Below, in pieces: positions 63,939 through 64,000 of a stretch of DNA of 64,000 bases. The first letter of the stretch is position 1, and the number at the start of each line of letters is the position of its first letter. The DNA is from an uncultured Mycoplasmatota bacterium (GTDB lineage Bacteria > Bacillota_I > Bacilli_A > Izemoplasmatales > Izemoplasmataceae): positions 682,001 to 746,000 of the forward strand of contig CAJXVW010000001.1 of assembly GCA_913062645.1 (NCBI GenBank), written 5' to 3'. A program made the translations under genes and the position numbers. Below the pieces are notes generated by a model. The model was not told the DNA's origin and ran no database searches. It worked only from the letters and a program-made list of their open reading frames with translations.

Positions 63939-64000
63939 ATGGACATCAACAAGTACATCGACTGGTTACCGGAATCGAACAAGACACTCGGCGCAGCATT
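63939..64000 (+). CDS. Start of a further gene, cut by the window edge
   Basis: An ATG at 63939 follows directly on the GyrI-like stop and opens a frame (MDINKYIDWLPESNKTLGAA) that runs to the window end. AGAGAAG is a possible ribosome site. Too short to assign. Confidence 0.5.
   Translation, partial: MDINKYIDWLPESNKTLGAA

Overview
The window (about 55% G+C by eye) looks like the chromosome of an anaerobic, fermentative Gram-positive-type bacterium, in or near Bacillota/Mycoplasmatota. Signs are sigma-A promoters (often extended -10, TGnTATAAT), GGAGG/GAGGTGAT ribosome sites, U-tract intrinsic terminators, lipoproteins with a lipobox and no sign of an outer membrane, CcpA-type cre sites, and a butyrate kinase/phosphotransbutyrylase pair. 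UGA is used as a stop. Lipoproteins with CDDGF...GxCV motifs and atrophied-Ig-like segments recall nucleic-acid-degrading Izemoplasmatales, but that placement is inference. I saw no rRNA, tRNA, CRISPR array, insertion sequence or prophage.

Layout. 1-6.6 kb: small housekeeping units (acetyltransferase tail, DUF819 membrane protein, NTF2-like protein, 5'-nucleotidase lipoprotein, MnmM-like methyltransferase, thioredoxin, NYN protein, GNAT). 6.6-26.9 kb: one 19-gene operon, with no internal gap above 15 bp, for anaerobic purine catabolism: Mo-cofactor cytidylyltransferase, two different three-subunit molybdenum hydroxylases, an unknown membrane protein, XdhC, a THEP1-like NTPase, a hydantoinase, SsnA, a PreA-like flavoprotein, adenine deaminase, two PLP fold-II enzymes, YgeY, a YgeW-like carbamoyltransferase and guanine deaminase. 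27-34.4 kb: TGS-uridine-kinase-like protein, EamA transporter, a tiny charged protein, endonuclease I lipoprotein, a second 5'-nucleotidase-family enzyme and membrane proteins. 34.5-41 kb: a 2192-residue lipoprotein of about 20 divergent Cys-containing repeats. 41-45 kb: glutamate 2,3-aminomutase, gamma-carbonic anhydrase, M19 dipeptidase, aminotransferase. 45.4-51 kb: serC-like, serA, a DUF1015-glutamate dehydrogenase fusion and ilvE. 51-58.4 kb: aminotransferase, PH-like membrane protein, MFS transporter and a buk-ptb-pckA operon. 58.6-64 kb: ICMT-like methyltransferase, GH3-like adenylating enzyme, a GGDEF/HD-GYP protein, a GyrI-like protein and the first codons of one more gene.

How it may fit together (inference). 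A secreted nuclease and nucleotidases would release nucleosides and bases; the large operon deaminates and opens purine rings and ends in carbamoyl transfer and PLP-dependent elimination; the glutamate dehydrogenase fusion, SerC, IlvE and other aminotransferases handle the nitrogen; Buk/Ptb/Pck are the energy end. Three cre-like sites, at the purine operon, the serine operon and buk-ptb-pckA, suggest common carbon-catabolite control. Nearly every terminator overlaps or abuts the stop codon of its gene, an arrangement linked in Bacillus-like bacteria to RNA polymerase outrunning the ribosome.

The least explained items are the giant repeat lipoprotein, the DUF1015-GDH fusion in an operon with no recognisable phosphoserine phosphatase, and the purine operon's first molybdenum hydroxylase, which has Gln where xanthine dehydrogenases have a substrate-binding Glu.
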